Positions 10,641 to 22,474 of a stretch of DNA of 64,000 nucleotides are shown here, piece after piece (position 1 is the stretch's first letter; each line of letters begins with the position of its first letter). Location: positions 12,664,001 to 12,728,000 of the forward strand of contig LR990060.1 in assembly GCA_905147135.1 (NCBI GenBank), given 5' to 3'. The position numbers and the translations under genes are program-made. The DNA comes from Blastobasis lacticolella (taxonomy: Eukaryota; Arthropoda; Insecta; Lepidoptera; Blastobasidae). Under the pieces are notes generated by a model. It did no database searches. It was not told where the DNA came from and was given only the letters and a program-made list of their open reading frames with translations.

Positions 10641-12846
10641 TCTTATGTTCTCCTGGTAGATGCACTATAATGTTGATTATGTTTAATTAATAAAGTGAGG
10701 CTCGAACGAGTCCAACAGTGGACTAATAATAATCCTTATGATGTCGGTGATGGATTACATTTGCTTACCACTATTTTATCGGGTAATTTGTACAGTAACC
10801 TAGACAGTAATTTTTAAATTTGTGTTGGGGTCCGTGCTTCACCTAGGTGACCTAGGTTCAGTGGCGTAGTTTGCCCTCCAGGGGCCCCATATCAATAGCT
10901 GTCTGGGAGCCCCCTAGTTAGTACCCCCAACTACAAGGGATGCTAATGAGTAACATAAATCCAAGCCATTCGCGTGTTAAAACGGTACGATTTTCATACA
11001 AATTTTATATAACCTTTGTGCAATTGGCTATTAGAAAATGTGTTGAATTGTGCGCGAAATAGATTTCTACATGTTAATAATGTAAAACAAAGCAACGAAA
11101 GAGAAAAATAATGAATAAACAAAACAACGCAATCAAGCGGCGACTTGTGCTTTTTTCGATTTAACTGGTTTTGTAAAGCAACTCATTTTGCGCACCATTG
11201 AATACATTTACTAAGAGTAGAAATCATAATACAATCACTAAACACTCAAACAAATGAAAGAAAATTAGTATGGGCGTCGAATCACCTTAATAGTAAGAAT
11301 AACATATGAAAGAAAGTTCCACACCGCGTCTGTCTGCCTGTTCACGATAAACTCAAAAACTACTGAACGAATTTTCATGCGGTTTTCACCAATAGACATA
11401 GTGGAATCACTTTGTCCAATGAGGAAGATTTAGGTGTATAATTTGTTAATGTTTTATGTTGGTAGTTTGTATGACAAGGGACTCCTTAAAGGCCGGAATT
11501 TTTGTAAATTGGCCCTTGACTTGGGTATATTAAAACCTTGCGTGATAAATATTAAAATGGCATATTTTGTTGAATAAGCGAGCATAGCGAGCTCGAAAGT
11601 TTCACAAATTACCCCTTCAGAAAACTTGCGCGAATAACGTAAAATCAATAAATGGAGTATAGCGATGATGTAGTTTTTGACATTCTGGAGTATAATTCAA
11701 TTAACTTCGCAAACAATTAATTAATGAGCGAGCGAGCTCTATTTCTGACATTTTGCCTATAAAGTTTTCACGATTAACTTGAAAACAATCAAATTCGAAG
11801 ATCGTGTGGGCCAAAACGATTTTTTTATGAGCCAGGTCCGTCTGGCACGTTGAGCAATGAACGGAGTAAGGAGTTTCTTAAACCTTATGATCTCACCGAT
11901 AGTGCTGAAAATTTTGTACATGAGATCAAGATGTTTCTCATTTTTGCCATAGGTGCATTTTTTACACAATTTCAATGAAGTAATGAGTGAGTGCGCGCGA
12001 GGGGCTCTAAGTTGTTTTTTTTATTAAAAATGTTAATTATCTCTAAGCGAAAGGGGAATGAAAACGGATTGTATCACTTGATTTCATTTGCATCTTTGGC
12101 GGAGGGGGCCCCGACCTTGGTCTGAAATTCACTAAAGAATAATTTTTTTCCGGGAAAAAAGGGTTTAACTGAAATTGAGGATAACAGTACGTACTTTTGC
12201 TTACAAACGTTTTGGGGCCCCGTATTATTGATAAGGCGGTTGCTGCGCCCCTGCCTAGCTTCTCCAACTGGGTGAAGCAAGGGATATTTACAGGTATAGC
12301 TCCGTCAACTAAGAATCATTTAATTAATTTTTGATGATGAATGATGAGAAATGTTCGTGAAATCGTACGGATTTTAATCGTCATTAATAGCCGATAACAG
12401 TCCTCTGAGAATTTAACCCTTCCCCACATTAGTGGAGGGTTCTGTCTTAAACTCCACTCTCTACTGTCTTTGTTTTATTTATGTTTCATTCATTACGCTA
12501 GGGTATTTTATTTGTTTTATTTGATACAAAAATATGTGTGTGTAGTTATTGAAAAATCTCATAGCAGATAGGTACGATTACCTATGCGACACTGACTGAC
12601 ACATGACTGACAGGCATGACATGAGAAAGCGAACTCATAAAGACAAATATGCTACATTAATATGCGACAGTAATTTGAATTAGACTACTTTGCTATTAGT
12701 TAGGTGGTGGTGCACTTTCGTAAAAACTATGAATGAACCTTTTACATTAAAATCATAATTGATTACAATTTTTTTTGTACAGAACCCTTAAACCAAAAAA
12801 TACAAAACGGCTCATTTAGATCTCCTTAATATCCCATTGCGCCTAT
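10641..12846. other. Gene-free stretch
   Basis: AT-rich, with no coding signal. Three scattered gcgagctc-containing patches (near 11577, 11725 and 11983) and two ggccccga/ggggccc patches (near 10890, 12108 and 12215) suggest one old degraded repeat. Confidence 0.4.
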
Positions 12847-14072
12847 AGTGGACGGTGTACACAGCAAATATTGGCAAAAAACCGCAAATCGATGTACAGG
12901 ATAGCCGTTTGGTATACGAGTACTTTAGGTTTAAACAATCATTTTGACCGGTAGTTCCTAAAAATATTCCCAGGGGGGGAGCAGTAATATCGATATTAAT
13001 TTTTTATATGGGATTTGAATTTTTTTTTCTCAGATTCCTATCGTGTTTGGTATCAAATGAAAGGGCATCATGAGCCGGTTCTAAAAATATACTACACCAA
13101 TACCATTAGGCCACCTGTTTTCTAAAAATCCACGAAATATTTTCAAAACATACCAAGTTTGGACTCCTCCAGGTAGGAGACGGATTAGTAAATTTTTGTA
13201 TAACATACGCCAAATGTCTCTAAATATACCCATATCCAACGACAAAAAGGCGATTTAAAAAATATTTTAATTTACTAATTTTAAAATATTTTTTTCTTTA
13301 TTAAAAAGTTGAGATTTAGTATTTTTTTAAACTTATCGAACTCTACTGTACTGTACTATTATTATTGTGTTTTATGCTATTATCTATGTAAAATAATGCT
13401 CTTACGGTTTCTATCTCCCCCTCCCCCTTTCCTCTCTCCCTCCGCACTCTTCACTCTGCACCTAAGCGAATTTGATTTCCTCTCAGGTGCAGGAAAATCC
13501 TCTCAGGTGCAGGAGGAGAAGGGGGGGGGGGGAAGCGTATTAATATCAATTTAACATAGATTAACAATAGTAAAGTGCAGTAAAGTTCGATATGATTCAA
13601 AAAATACTAAATCTCAACTTTTAAATAAAGAAAAAAATATTTTAAAATTAGTAAATTAAAATATTTTTTAAATCGCCTTTTTGTCTTTGGATATGGGCAT
13701 GTTAAGAGTCATTTGGCGTATATTTTATAAAAATTTACTAATCCGACTCCTACCTGGAGGAGTCCAAACTTGGTATGTTTTTAAAATATTTCGTGGATTT
13801 TTAGAAAACAGGTGGCTGAAAGTTATTAATGTAGTATATTTTTAGAACCGGCTTATGATGCCCTTTCATTTGATACCAAACACGATAGGATTCCGAAAAA
13901 AAATATTTCAATTCCCATATTAAAAATTAATGTCAATATTACTGGCCCCCCCCTGGGAATATTTTTAGGAACTACCGGTCAAAATGATTGTTTTAACCTA
14001 AAGTACCAGTGTACCAAACGGCTATCCTGTACATCGATTTGCGGTTTTTTTTTACGTAGCTCGACCACTACT
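12847..14072. mobile_element. Long-arm fold-back element
   Basis: Two inverted arms of about 460 bp (12877-13335 and 13597-14053) flank a 260-bp centre. The outer arms carry aaccgcaaatcgatgtacag and its complement. The inner arms carry aaaatattttaatttacta and its complement. The arms differ by small indels and substitutions. The ends are gtggacggtgtaca and gctcgaccac. There is no transposase. Short relatives are at 32580-32690 and 37165-37405. Confidence 0.8.
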
Positions 14073-14339
14073 AGTACTATGAACTTGAATGACCTATTAC
14101 AACTGATTTCTAGAGATGCGGCTTTTCGTTTTCGAAATGTCATTATCGACATTGTAAATGAAAAAGTTCGATAGTCATTTTCTCGCTAACTATTCCACGC
14201 ACGAAAAAAATAATTGTACCTATCGTTTTAATACGTTTAGCACTCCATCCAGTTCACGGCTTTATACATATATTATGAAACCTGTATAAAGCAAATGTAA
14301 ATAGTAAGTAAGTCTGCATTCTATCGTCTACAGATACGA

Positions 14340-14610
14340 TATTTTAACATAAAAATATGAGTGTAGATAAACTGCATATAATTAGGTATTAAAACACTCG
14401 TGTCAAACTATTGTCATACTCATAATGTTTTAAACTATCGCGGTTATTTTTTCACATTTTAAGGGTTTGTTCCGGGTTTCCTACCGCGTACCTTTGTTGA
14501 CGAGTAGATACTCATGTTTTAATACGCCCTTTTATTTGACAGTTGCATAAACTGCTATTGCTGTAGCCTCATCAGAAATAACTCGTATCTTCTTTACAGC
14601 ACATGCTGTA
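14340..14610. repeat. Fragment of the same inverted-repeat family
   Basis: Holds ttttaacataaaaatatgag, cactcgtgtcaaactattgt and cttttatttgacagttgcat, all found in the right arm of 24832-25629. Confidence 0.5.
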
Positions 14611-14679
14611 AAGAATTCCCATTGATTTATTACTAACCGTAGATAGATATCGCATGGACGCTTGAAAAGTGGGCCGGTG

Positions 14680-14830
14680 AAGGACTGCTTAATCGCTAGT
14701 CAAGCAGTCCTTTTCCGCAGTGCACAGCGTTGCCAGATCGTACCTTTTGGTACGATTTACGTACTATTTGGCCGACTGTCGTACCTTTGGCGTACTTTGC
14801 TCCACATCGTACTATTTAGTACGTTTTTAC
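14680..14830. repeat. Hairpin pair in a GTAC-rich repeat
   Basis: AAGGACTGCTT (14680-14690) pairs perfectly with AAGCAGTCCTT (14702-14712). ATCGTACC-tttt-GGTACGAT follows at 14733-14752. The stretch repeats cgtactattt and gtacctttggcgtac motifs. Probably an old repeat. Confidence 0.5.
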
Positions 14831-15113
14831 AAAATGCTAAATTTAGCTGAGGGGAGTGGTCACTTCGCCTTTCCTGTCCGCGAAATACCGTAAAATAATG
14901 GAAGGAAGGGTTGATTTTGGCCACCGGCACCATTTTATTGACTAAAATTGTTTCCCCCTCCCCCCCAGGGCCGGTAAAATATAGAAGATAAGGTGAATCG
15001 TAACTTTTTAGTCATTGTCGTACTATTTTAAGAGCCCGGACGTACTTTTTTGGAAACTACTACTGGTAACACTGGCAGTGCATCAGTGCATCATTAGCCG
15101 TCGGCAGGTAAGC

Positions 15114-15194
15114 ATGGCCAAGTGCGCGTTCAAAAATTGTCGAAACAATAGCCTTAAACGACGAAAAAAGGATGGAATTTCATATTTTGCGTGA
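15114..15194 (+). pseudogene. THAP zinc-finger N-terminal fragment
   Basis: An ATG-started 26-codon frame reading MAKCAFKNCRNNS, then a basic KRRKKDGISYFA before TGA. The C-x4-C pair at residues 4 and 9, followed by a basic stretch and an ISYF-like strand, matches the start of a THAP (C2CH) DNA-binding domain. The second zinc-ligand pair (C-x2-H) and the AVPTF box are absent. The frame closes at GCGTGAATA, which also looks like a splice donor (GTGAAT), so this could be a first coding exon. No second exon was found, and repeats surround it. It is either a gene relic or transposon-derived. Confidence 0.4.
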
Positions 15195-15396
15195 ATAAAC
15201 ACATTATACATCTTATCATGCATAAATATAGCGATTTACACATAAAAACCATCAATAATTATTATTATAATCATAAACATATTGTCAGTGTCAGACATCA
15301 CGTCAGTTGTCTCATTCATGCGCATGCGTTAAAGCGAAAACAATGATTGCACACAAAAAGAAATGGAGTCGCTTATTTTTTTTTTATTTAGTGATA

Positions 15397-16115
15397 TAAT
15401 AGGACCACGCTTAGTCTGAATCAACTGACAGTGGTAGAAAATATAAAATGTGGATATGGCAATATCTATTGGATAATCTGTCCTTGTCAGTCATTGTCCA
15501 TTATTATTTAGGCGATCCGCACACTAGAACGCAGCACCGTACAGTTGTGCGTGACGTGCGTTAGTGGGTGACATAAAGTTATTTGAGCTGTCATCGGTTT
15601 CTATGGAAATTACTTATAGTCGAACACACTGAAAATGCATCTACGCGCGTTCGTGCGGATCCGTCGTTTTTTTTCTTTGACACATTTGCTACGGGCTGCG
15701 GGTCAGATAAGTTTTTGGCGCTGTACATTCTACATAAAAGGCGTCAAATAGGCCGCTGCTGTGAAGTGAGGTCTCCAGGATGTCAAATAGGTATTCCGTT
15801 ACTCAGTTCTCTAATTATTTTACGCCTAAATAATATAATTTTATGAAAAGATTATAACAATTTGGAGAATTCCTAAATTTTTTATTGTAGTTAAAACAAT
15901 ATAAAAATTACACATATTTGCAAATTTCGCCAGAATGAATGCTGCGCTCCAATGTGCCAATCGCCTCAACAATATTTTCAAATCAGTCAAATTCTTTGTT
16001 ATGACTTTTATGAATGACGTTCTATGACGGATAAAAGACATGGCATTAGTTGCCATACAGAGATTTTTATTTTATTTATTTTTAAAAGCGATTCGGACTT
16101 AGCGTGGTCCTACTA
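15397..16115. mobile_element. TA-flanked MITE, 719 bp
   Basis: TIRs TAATAGGACCACGCTTAGTC and (complement) ...GACTTAGCGTGGTCCTACTA, with TA on each side. The body includes gggctgcgggtcagataagt. It is present in opposite orientation at 26058-26742. TA duplication suggests a Tc1/mariner-type origin. No transposase frame. Confidence 0.8.
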
Positions 16116-16737
16116 TAGTACCAACGATTTTCTTAAAAACTTGGCTAATTTTAGCCTGGTTATGTCTGTAACCGCGCTTAGTTCACATATTTATCTGTCA
16201 ATCAACCCTCTCAAATCCCAAAAAAATTATTAATCTTTTTAATTATAATAATTAATTATTATCTGGTTAAAATTAGCAAGTCAAATGTTCAAGGTAATAA
16301 TCACGTTTATTTTAATTTATTTTACTTCTTTGGGATAACAAACAAAATGACACGTAAATCAATTCTTAAATGAAATTAAATCATTTCTATATTTTTCATA
16401 CACTTTAAAAATATATTAATACAAGTCTACTCCTTTCTTGCCTTGTTATAGTTGGCAGTCAATATCGGGGGAAGTCCCGAAAAGGCAGCATTATTCACAG
16501 CGCGATGAGCAATTTTGAGCTTTATGCGTATGGAAAAAAGTTTATATTTGGTAAATACGATACTTTACGTAATGGCATTTTGATTCGGGCTTGCGTATTT
16601 AGCTAATATATTGCTACGTACAAATGTATGGTCAATTAGGCGACAGATTTCAAGCGCATTTTGTATGAAGTGCTTTATCTACGGAATTCCACATAAATAA
16701 CATATAAAAAAATATGTAACTCTTGTGCCTAATATAA

Positions 16738-17955
16738 AAGTGAGCGCCACTGTAGCGTAAGGCACCACACCACAGCTTGAGAGCCCCACAAAGTTCCCCC
16801 CGCCCTTGGTTCGGAATGTGCGACGCGGGACCAACCGGTCGCTGCAACGAGCCAAGAGTATAGGAGGCTGCTTTATATAAATCTCTCAATCTGGTGGCAA
16901 GTTTTACAGAGCATGGTCTAGGCGTTTCTACGAGATCGCCCGCATACGCCGTTGGGTTAGGCGGCGAATCGAACGATCCCAAACGCCTTCACTCCGTCAA
17001 GAGGAAACACACGCTCCAAGCCATGCTGCAGTGACACTCGGCGTTAACAGCGAAATTTTCGAATACATTGATCCTACTATCCAGAGTTCGAATCCTCACA
17101 AGGTACTTTTTTTTCTTTTTGCCTTTTTTATTTCATTCCAATGTTCTCTCATCTCTCTTTTGTAGATTTGAATAACAATGGCTGTCGCAACGTGGGATAA
17201 AAAGAGGATGGGCGTTCGCACAAATTATTGAGTCAACATAATGTTGTCCGTAGAGTTTGCTCCGATGAAACTACAAGCGCGCAGTCGTGAGCGATAACAC
17301 TACAGGGTCCGCTATTATCAGCACGGCTAGCACAAGCGTGCTCTCGAGCGCGATAAGCGAAAAAGGCGCGACATAGATACTGCTATCTATTTTATCTTAG
17401 TATTGAGAAATCGAACAAACGCCCTCTCGCAGCGCGAGATGTGTCGCGGGCGCACTTGTGATAGCCGTGTTGCGCCAGCCAAAATTCGTCCAATAGTATT
17501 TACATAGATGATGTTCATAATGAATTATGTTTATGAGTGATTGAAGAATGTACCTACGAGTATATCCCAACAAAAACGTTTATGTTAAAAAATAAGGCCA
17601 AAAATCTTGGCCTGCAAAGCTAAAAGCAGGCCTGATGGAAAATGGTCACCATTGTCTAGACACATTAGCAACACCAGGGGCATCGCCAAAAGCCATGCTA
17701 TTCATCATAGGCAGGCACGGTCTCCTGCGACTTTAATTGGACGATGATAAACCCCGTCAAACATTAATTATTTCCGTGGTAGGTCAATGTGTTCTAGAGA
17801 AACCCAGCTAAGAGGGAAGATTATTGAAAATCAACAGGCTATTAAAAACGCCACAGTCTTACTTGGTTAAATTGCGAACCAGGCAAGCTCTTGGATGTGT
17901 GAGCGGGCAATACCTACTCATTCCCACAAATGAGCAAGCGACAGCAATAATTAAA
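16738..17955 (+). repeat. 1.2-kb interspersed repeat A, copy 2
   Basis: Same landmarks and order as 3868-5030, with a distinct 5' third (extra ccgcccttggttcggaatgt). The gttcgaatcctcac-T8 and the cagcgcgagatgtgtcgcgg blocks are conserved. Confidence 0.8.
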
Positions 17956-17969
17956 CGAGGTTAAGTACA

Positions 17970-18090
17970 CCTCCATTAAAAGAGGTACCTATGTTAGAGG
18001 TCTCGTTAGAGGCGGGCAACTGGTATTGCTGATGTCCATAGGAGGCGATGACTTGTTTCTCTGCCGTATGACATAAAAAAATGGCCTTAG
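17970..18090 (-). mobile_element. Bm1-like SINE tail
   Basis: Reverse orientation: ttgctgatgtccataggagg and tctctgccgtatgacataaa. Positions 1-55 carry a related cgttagaggcgggcaacgca piece. Confidence 0.45.
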
Positions 18091-18434
18091 ACCAGAGACG
18101 CGTCACCGTAGGTAACTCTGGGTAACCCTTGTAATATTCTAAGCTCTCAGCAGTAGCACACTCTATCATCCTGAATTTTCAGTTCCCATGTTTACATTTA
18201 GAATCAGTATCTCAGTTCAGTTCAGTAGCTGTTGCGGACGAAGTCGCGGACAACACGTTATGAATAAATGATATAGAATGAAAGTTATGTACCTACAAGT
18301 AAGCTGCCTATGCAATATAGGTGGTTAGTAAATAATAATATTCATCGTGGTGTTTGTCCCGTTTGTGCTCTCGCGCATGAGGGCCCGGGGTCCGCCTTGA
18401 CCATGATCCTCGATTTAGCAGATCAGGCAATTAT

Positions 18435-18623
18435 GACGACCTGAGTGGTTCAGTGGTCAACATACGGTCTGCCGCGCAAGAGGTTCGATTCCCGACCGGG
18501 CAGACATTGAAATGATGAATTTTAATTTCTATTACGGGTCTGGGTGTTCTATGTATAATAAGTATGTATTTAAAAGTATATAAGTAGTTTATCAGTTATC
18601 TAGCACCCATAACACAACTTGTC
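18435..18623 (+). mobile_element. tRNA-derived SINE family S1
   Basis: Head gacgacctgagtggttcagt with box B ggttcgattcccg, then a body attgaaatgatgaattttaa ... gggtctgggtgttctatgta ... tatctagcacccataacaca. The head folds only partly as a tRNA, and the same head and tail recur at three other sites, so it is not a tRNA gene. Confidence 0.7.
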
Positions 18624-18624
18624 C

Positions 18625-18760
18625 ACGATTATACAGTGGAGCGACTGCCATCTGACCTTCGTGATCCTGCTACCAGGGGAACCTGACCAGATTAGATCAT
18701 GGTTACATATTCAGTCGCCTGAATGTGCAGGTTTTATCACAATATTCACAAGCCAAGCTA
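18625..18760 (-). mobile_element. S2 SINE body fragment
   Basis: cagattagatcatggttaca, tattcagtcgcctgaatgtg in reverse orientation. Abuts an S1 copy. Confidence 0.5.
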
Positions 18761-19046
18761 TAATGCTGGCATTGTTGTGTTCCGGTACGATTTAACGGTA
18801 AGATAGCCAGCGCAATGAAGGCATGAGGCATTTTGCAATCGTGGATGTTATGGGCGACAGTTGCCGCTTGCCGGGGAGGCTGTCTGCTCGCTTGTCACTG
18901 TGTATATAAACACTCATCAGTCATTTTACAAAAGAGCATCTCTGTGGCACAGGACGGCCTTAGACCACAAAGCCTTCGTACGTGTGTGGCAAGTCGGAGC
19001 GCAGTCCGCTGGCCATACATGCTAAGAGTTTCGGACCTTTTTACAG

Positions 19047-19297
19047 TAGCCGTATTCACAATGATTCGAAACCGTTTCCGAACGATTCGACACGAAATTC
19101 GTGAGCGGCGAATCCGTGTCGATCGATTCGAAAACTGTTATTCAGAATCCCGATAGATTCCACGGAAACTCTACTCTCTATAACATATGAAAATTTCATC
19201 AAAATTAACTGAAACCACATTTTCCTAAGAACTTTTGCGGGGTCCTTTGTCGATTCCGTATCCGAATCCGATTTCCGAGCCATTGTGAATACGGCCA
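19047..19297. mobile_element. MITE family H1, copy 1 (251 bp, CAG duplication)
   Basis: Terminal inverted repeat TAGCCGTATTCACAATG / CATTGTGAATACGGCCA. Flanked by CAG on both sides (19044-19046 and 19298-19300). About 95% identical over its whole length to the copy at 30229. No ORF. A 3-bp CWG duplication is characteristic of the PIF/Harbinger superfamily. Confidence 0.85.
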
Positions 19298-19368
19298 CAG
19301 AACGCGTATTTAGGCATCCCCTATTGGGGCCTCCAGGCGCACCGGCTGTCTGGTATACCGGCGACCAG

Positions 19369-19560
19369 AGGGCCTAGTGTGAGTTCCGCTTCGATTTTAC
19401 TTTACTATCGCGTTTGCGTTTACGTGAAAATTAGTATGAAAAAATATATAGCGCCGCCTAGTGGTACGTAAATGAAGTTTTTTTCTTCTTCATACTAATT
19501 TCGACGTAAACGCAAACGCGATAGTTAAGTAAAATCGAAGCGGAACTCACACTAGGCCCT
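19369..19560. mobile_element. MITE family H2, copy 1 (192 bp, CAG duplication)
   Basis: Nearly palindromic. TIRs of about 58 bp start AGGGCCTAGTGTGAGTTCCG. Flanked by CAG (19366-19368 and 19561-19563). It contains the tagcgccgcctagtggtacg core. Only 72 bp separate it from the H1 copy at 19047-19297. Confidence 0.88.
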
Positions 19561-19574
19561 CAGAGCGAGGCCCC

Positions 19575-19740
19575 ATTAGTCCAGACGAGCCTTCACTCTG
19601 TTAAGAGGAACACACGCTCTAACCAATGCCACTATGATGCTCGACGGTGTAGACACGAAATTTTTTGTTTCTGTTGTCCACGGTTCAATGCTCACACTCT
19701 ACAATTTTTTTTTGTTTAATACGTGTCTTTTTTTTTTAGT
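19575..19740 (+). repeat. Fragment of repeat A
   Basis: cttcactctgttaagaggaa-cacacgctctaacc ... gttcaatgctcacac then an A/T run. It corresponds to the middle of repeat A. Confidence 0.5.
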
Positions 19741-19949
19741 TTAAGAGATAGGATTCTTGTTGGTTTAAATGGGCAAAAAATAATTTTCTTTATCTCTGCT
19801 AAATAAGATTACATGCAACGCATACAACACCTTCGATAAGAACATTTTGCTCTTGAAATAAATTAGGCGCTTGTGTATCTTTATTCCTGTCCCGGAAAAT
19901 TATGTTTTATTTTCGTTATTTTTCAACCACAAGTCATAAGAAACAGTGG

Positions 19950-20225
19950 AGCGCCGGTGGCCTAATGGTTAAGGGGTCCGACTCGTATCCCGAGGTACCG
20001 GGTTCGAACCCCAGTTATAAGAATTACTTAGGTTCTGAGTTATGTACCTACTAATACTAACCGATGCTCTTACGGTGACGGAAAACATCGTGATGAACCC
20101 TGCATATTCAGGCGACTGAATGTGTAACCATAATCCAATCCAGTCAGAGATGACAGACAATACTCGTTCTACTGTAATTATGACCCCGAAGACCCTGGGC
20201 CCTCACGTGCGAGAGCAACAGTAGA
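19950..20225 (+). mobile_element. tRNA-derived SINE family S2
   Basis: gcgccggtggcctaatggtt, gggttcgaaccccagtt, taaccgatgctcttacggtg, then the gactgaatgtgtaaccataa body. Confidence 0.7.
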
Positions 20226-21053
20226 GGCTTGGGACGAGAACCTTTCATACTTTGTGGTACGAGGCACTAAGGTATCTACAGTACCTACAGAAAAAAATAA
20301 TCACTCACTGAATAGTGAATACTCGGTTTCAGGTACGATTCTTCTGAAATGTCTTTATAGTAATAAGTTGGCCTGTTGGGTCTGATATAATTATCTCTTA
20401 AGTTTTTTACAATTTTGTTAACAATAAATGGTTAAATAAATAACTATATAAAGCCCTCTGTCACCGTGTAAAAACAGCCTAGGTTTTTCTAGGTATGCCG
20501 GTAAGGTATTCCACACCCTACTGAGTGTGTTGGTACTGTTGGTGGGCAGGGTTGCCAACTTAACGGTTTCGGCGCTAGATCTAGCGGTTTTTGACATGTT
20601 TGGTGCGCATTATCGAAATAGTTTTCATACATTTAGCGTGTATTTACGAACGGTTTTCATATAAAATCTCTAAATCTAGTGCTTATTTTTAAGATATCGT
20701 AGCGCGTTTTTGCTACAAGCGTTGGTAACACTGTGGCAGGTCAGCATCCGACACTGTGTTGTAAGTGTGGCTACCGTATTGTATTCGTATTAAAGTCGTG
20801 AAACTCGTGTTCTATAATAAATAGAACGAATGCGTATTTAGCCACAGAGAGCGGTTTGTCATGAAACTCAGGATTGCGTTCTGAAAAGAACGACTTGTCT
20901 TCGATTGTTCTTCACGCCACGGAGCCCCAGCGCAGCTTCAGAAGACCACCGGAGTTCGCCGCCGCTGTAGTCGCCACCGTGCGCGCCGAGCTTCCTCCGA
21001 TGTGCTGTCCCTCGATGCGCCGGCCAAATGGGCGTCCGCCGCTCTGCGCCTCT

Positions 21054-21061
21054 AATTTATA
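21054..21061 (-). promoter_or_regulatory. Possible TATA-box promoter (minus strand)
   Basis: TATAAATT on the minus strand lies within a local CpG-rich island (20920-21115). An arthropod-like initiator CCATTT falls 32 bp downstream (about 21029). The downstream sequence is GC-rich, with possible donors but no ATG for 140 bp, as in a 5'UTR exon. No downstream coding exon was found. Confidence 0.3.
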
Positions 21062-21733
21062 GCGGCACCACACCGGCGCGCGGCGTGGTGGGGGAAGCTA
21101 TCTCGCGGCGGGCTTTCCCATTGGTCAATGCAAATAGTTTTTACTAGATCTGTCACACAAGTTTAGGTAGTACGTATTTGTAAATATAGTTAGGCACATT
21201 TTCTGTAAATACATCCATTCCACACTTGTCTACGGAGTTTAACTAATCCTACTACTCAAGACCTCCAAATAAGTATCCGACTGAAATGTATTTCAAGTAG
21301 GTAGGTAGTAGGTTTTTTAATGTAAATAAAGTTCACATAAAGTTATTTCATCAGTAGGTAGGTTACCTTTAATTTAAAAGTAAGTATAAATCAGTAGCAC
21401 GAAACCTTCTTTTTTTGATAAATGAAAAAAGCAACAAACGAGTATCATATGATTAATGTCAGAACTACAAAACCTCTGTAAACAAGAAATCAGCATTCCC
21501 GAACCTTGGCACAAGAGCATAAATGCATTATCTCTTCAAGAATGTTTTCCTTTGCCGCTACAGCAACATTCACGGCATTTGGTGCATCTTTAGCCAAAAT
21601 CAGTTTTCTAAGAGAAGGAACAATTAGCTGTTTGTCAGGCCCAAAGAACTTGTCCTTTACCCCCAGGATATTCTTTTATAATAAATACAAATTTAATTCA
21701 TGAATGCTATAAAACGGTTTAACAACTGCACTG

Positions 21734-21922
21734 AGGGCTTAGTGTGAGTTTCGCTTGGATTTTACTTTACTATCGCGTTTGCGTTTACGTCGAAATTAGT
21801 ATGAAGAAAAAAACTTCATTTACGTACCACTAGACGGCGCTATACATTTTTTCATACTAATTTTCATGTAAACGCAAACGCGATAGTAAAGTAAAATCGA
21901 AGCGAAACTCACACTAAGCCCT
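21734..21922. mobile_element. MITE family H2, copy 2 (189 bp, CTG duplication)
   Basis: TIRs start AGGGCTTAGTGTGAGTTTCG. Flanked by CTG (21731-21733 and 21923-21925). The core is inverted relative to copy 1. Together with copy 1 it gives a CWG target preference. Confidence 0.88.
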
Positions 21923-22474
21923 CTGTAGTGCAAAGGAATGTGATTCTTAAGTGGTCATACACGCTCTTGGACTTGGACACTCACGCACTTAACATGGACT
22001 GAGATGGATGTCTAACTGGTTGTACCATGGAAAAGTAATATAATATTGTATTACATATAAGTTATGTCCGTGTCATTGTTGTTGCAAATAGTAAAGAAAG
22101 ATTAACCTAATAATAAGAATAAATAATTACAAAAAATCAAATAACCCGCCCCTGATTGTTACCGGCACAAAGGTACCCATTACACCAGCAGCATTACCGC
22201 GCTGTATGGCAATGGCTATCCTCTGCGCTAGGAACAAACCAGAGCAGGGGTCACCGCTGCTATCTTTAATTCGGCTGCCTAAATCGCAAATTGGGGAAGT
22301 AGGTTTACCGGTGGTCCAACATTGGAAAATTTGTTTTTCCGTGGTAGGTACAACTGCAGTGCTTACTTACAGGTTCACAGCTAAATTGAGTGGGTGAAGT
22401 ACCCACCATCCATCTTTATCACAAAGTATCACTAAACATATTAACTATCGACAGAAAAAAACAAAAAATATCTT

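Noticed and set aside
18435..18510. tRNA gene (box A and box B present)
   Set aside because: The head is shared with three other SINE copies with common bodies, and the tRNA arms do not all pair.
18903..18925. TATA box plus TCAGTC initiator
   Set aside because: Spacing between the motifs is only about 13 bp, and the surrounding sequence is SINE-like.
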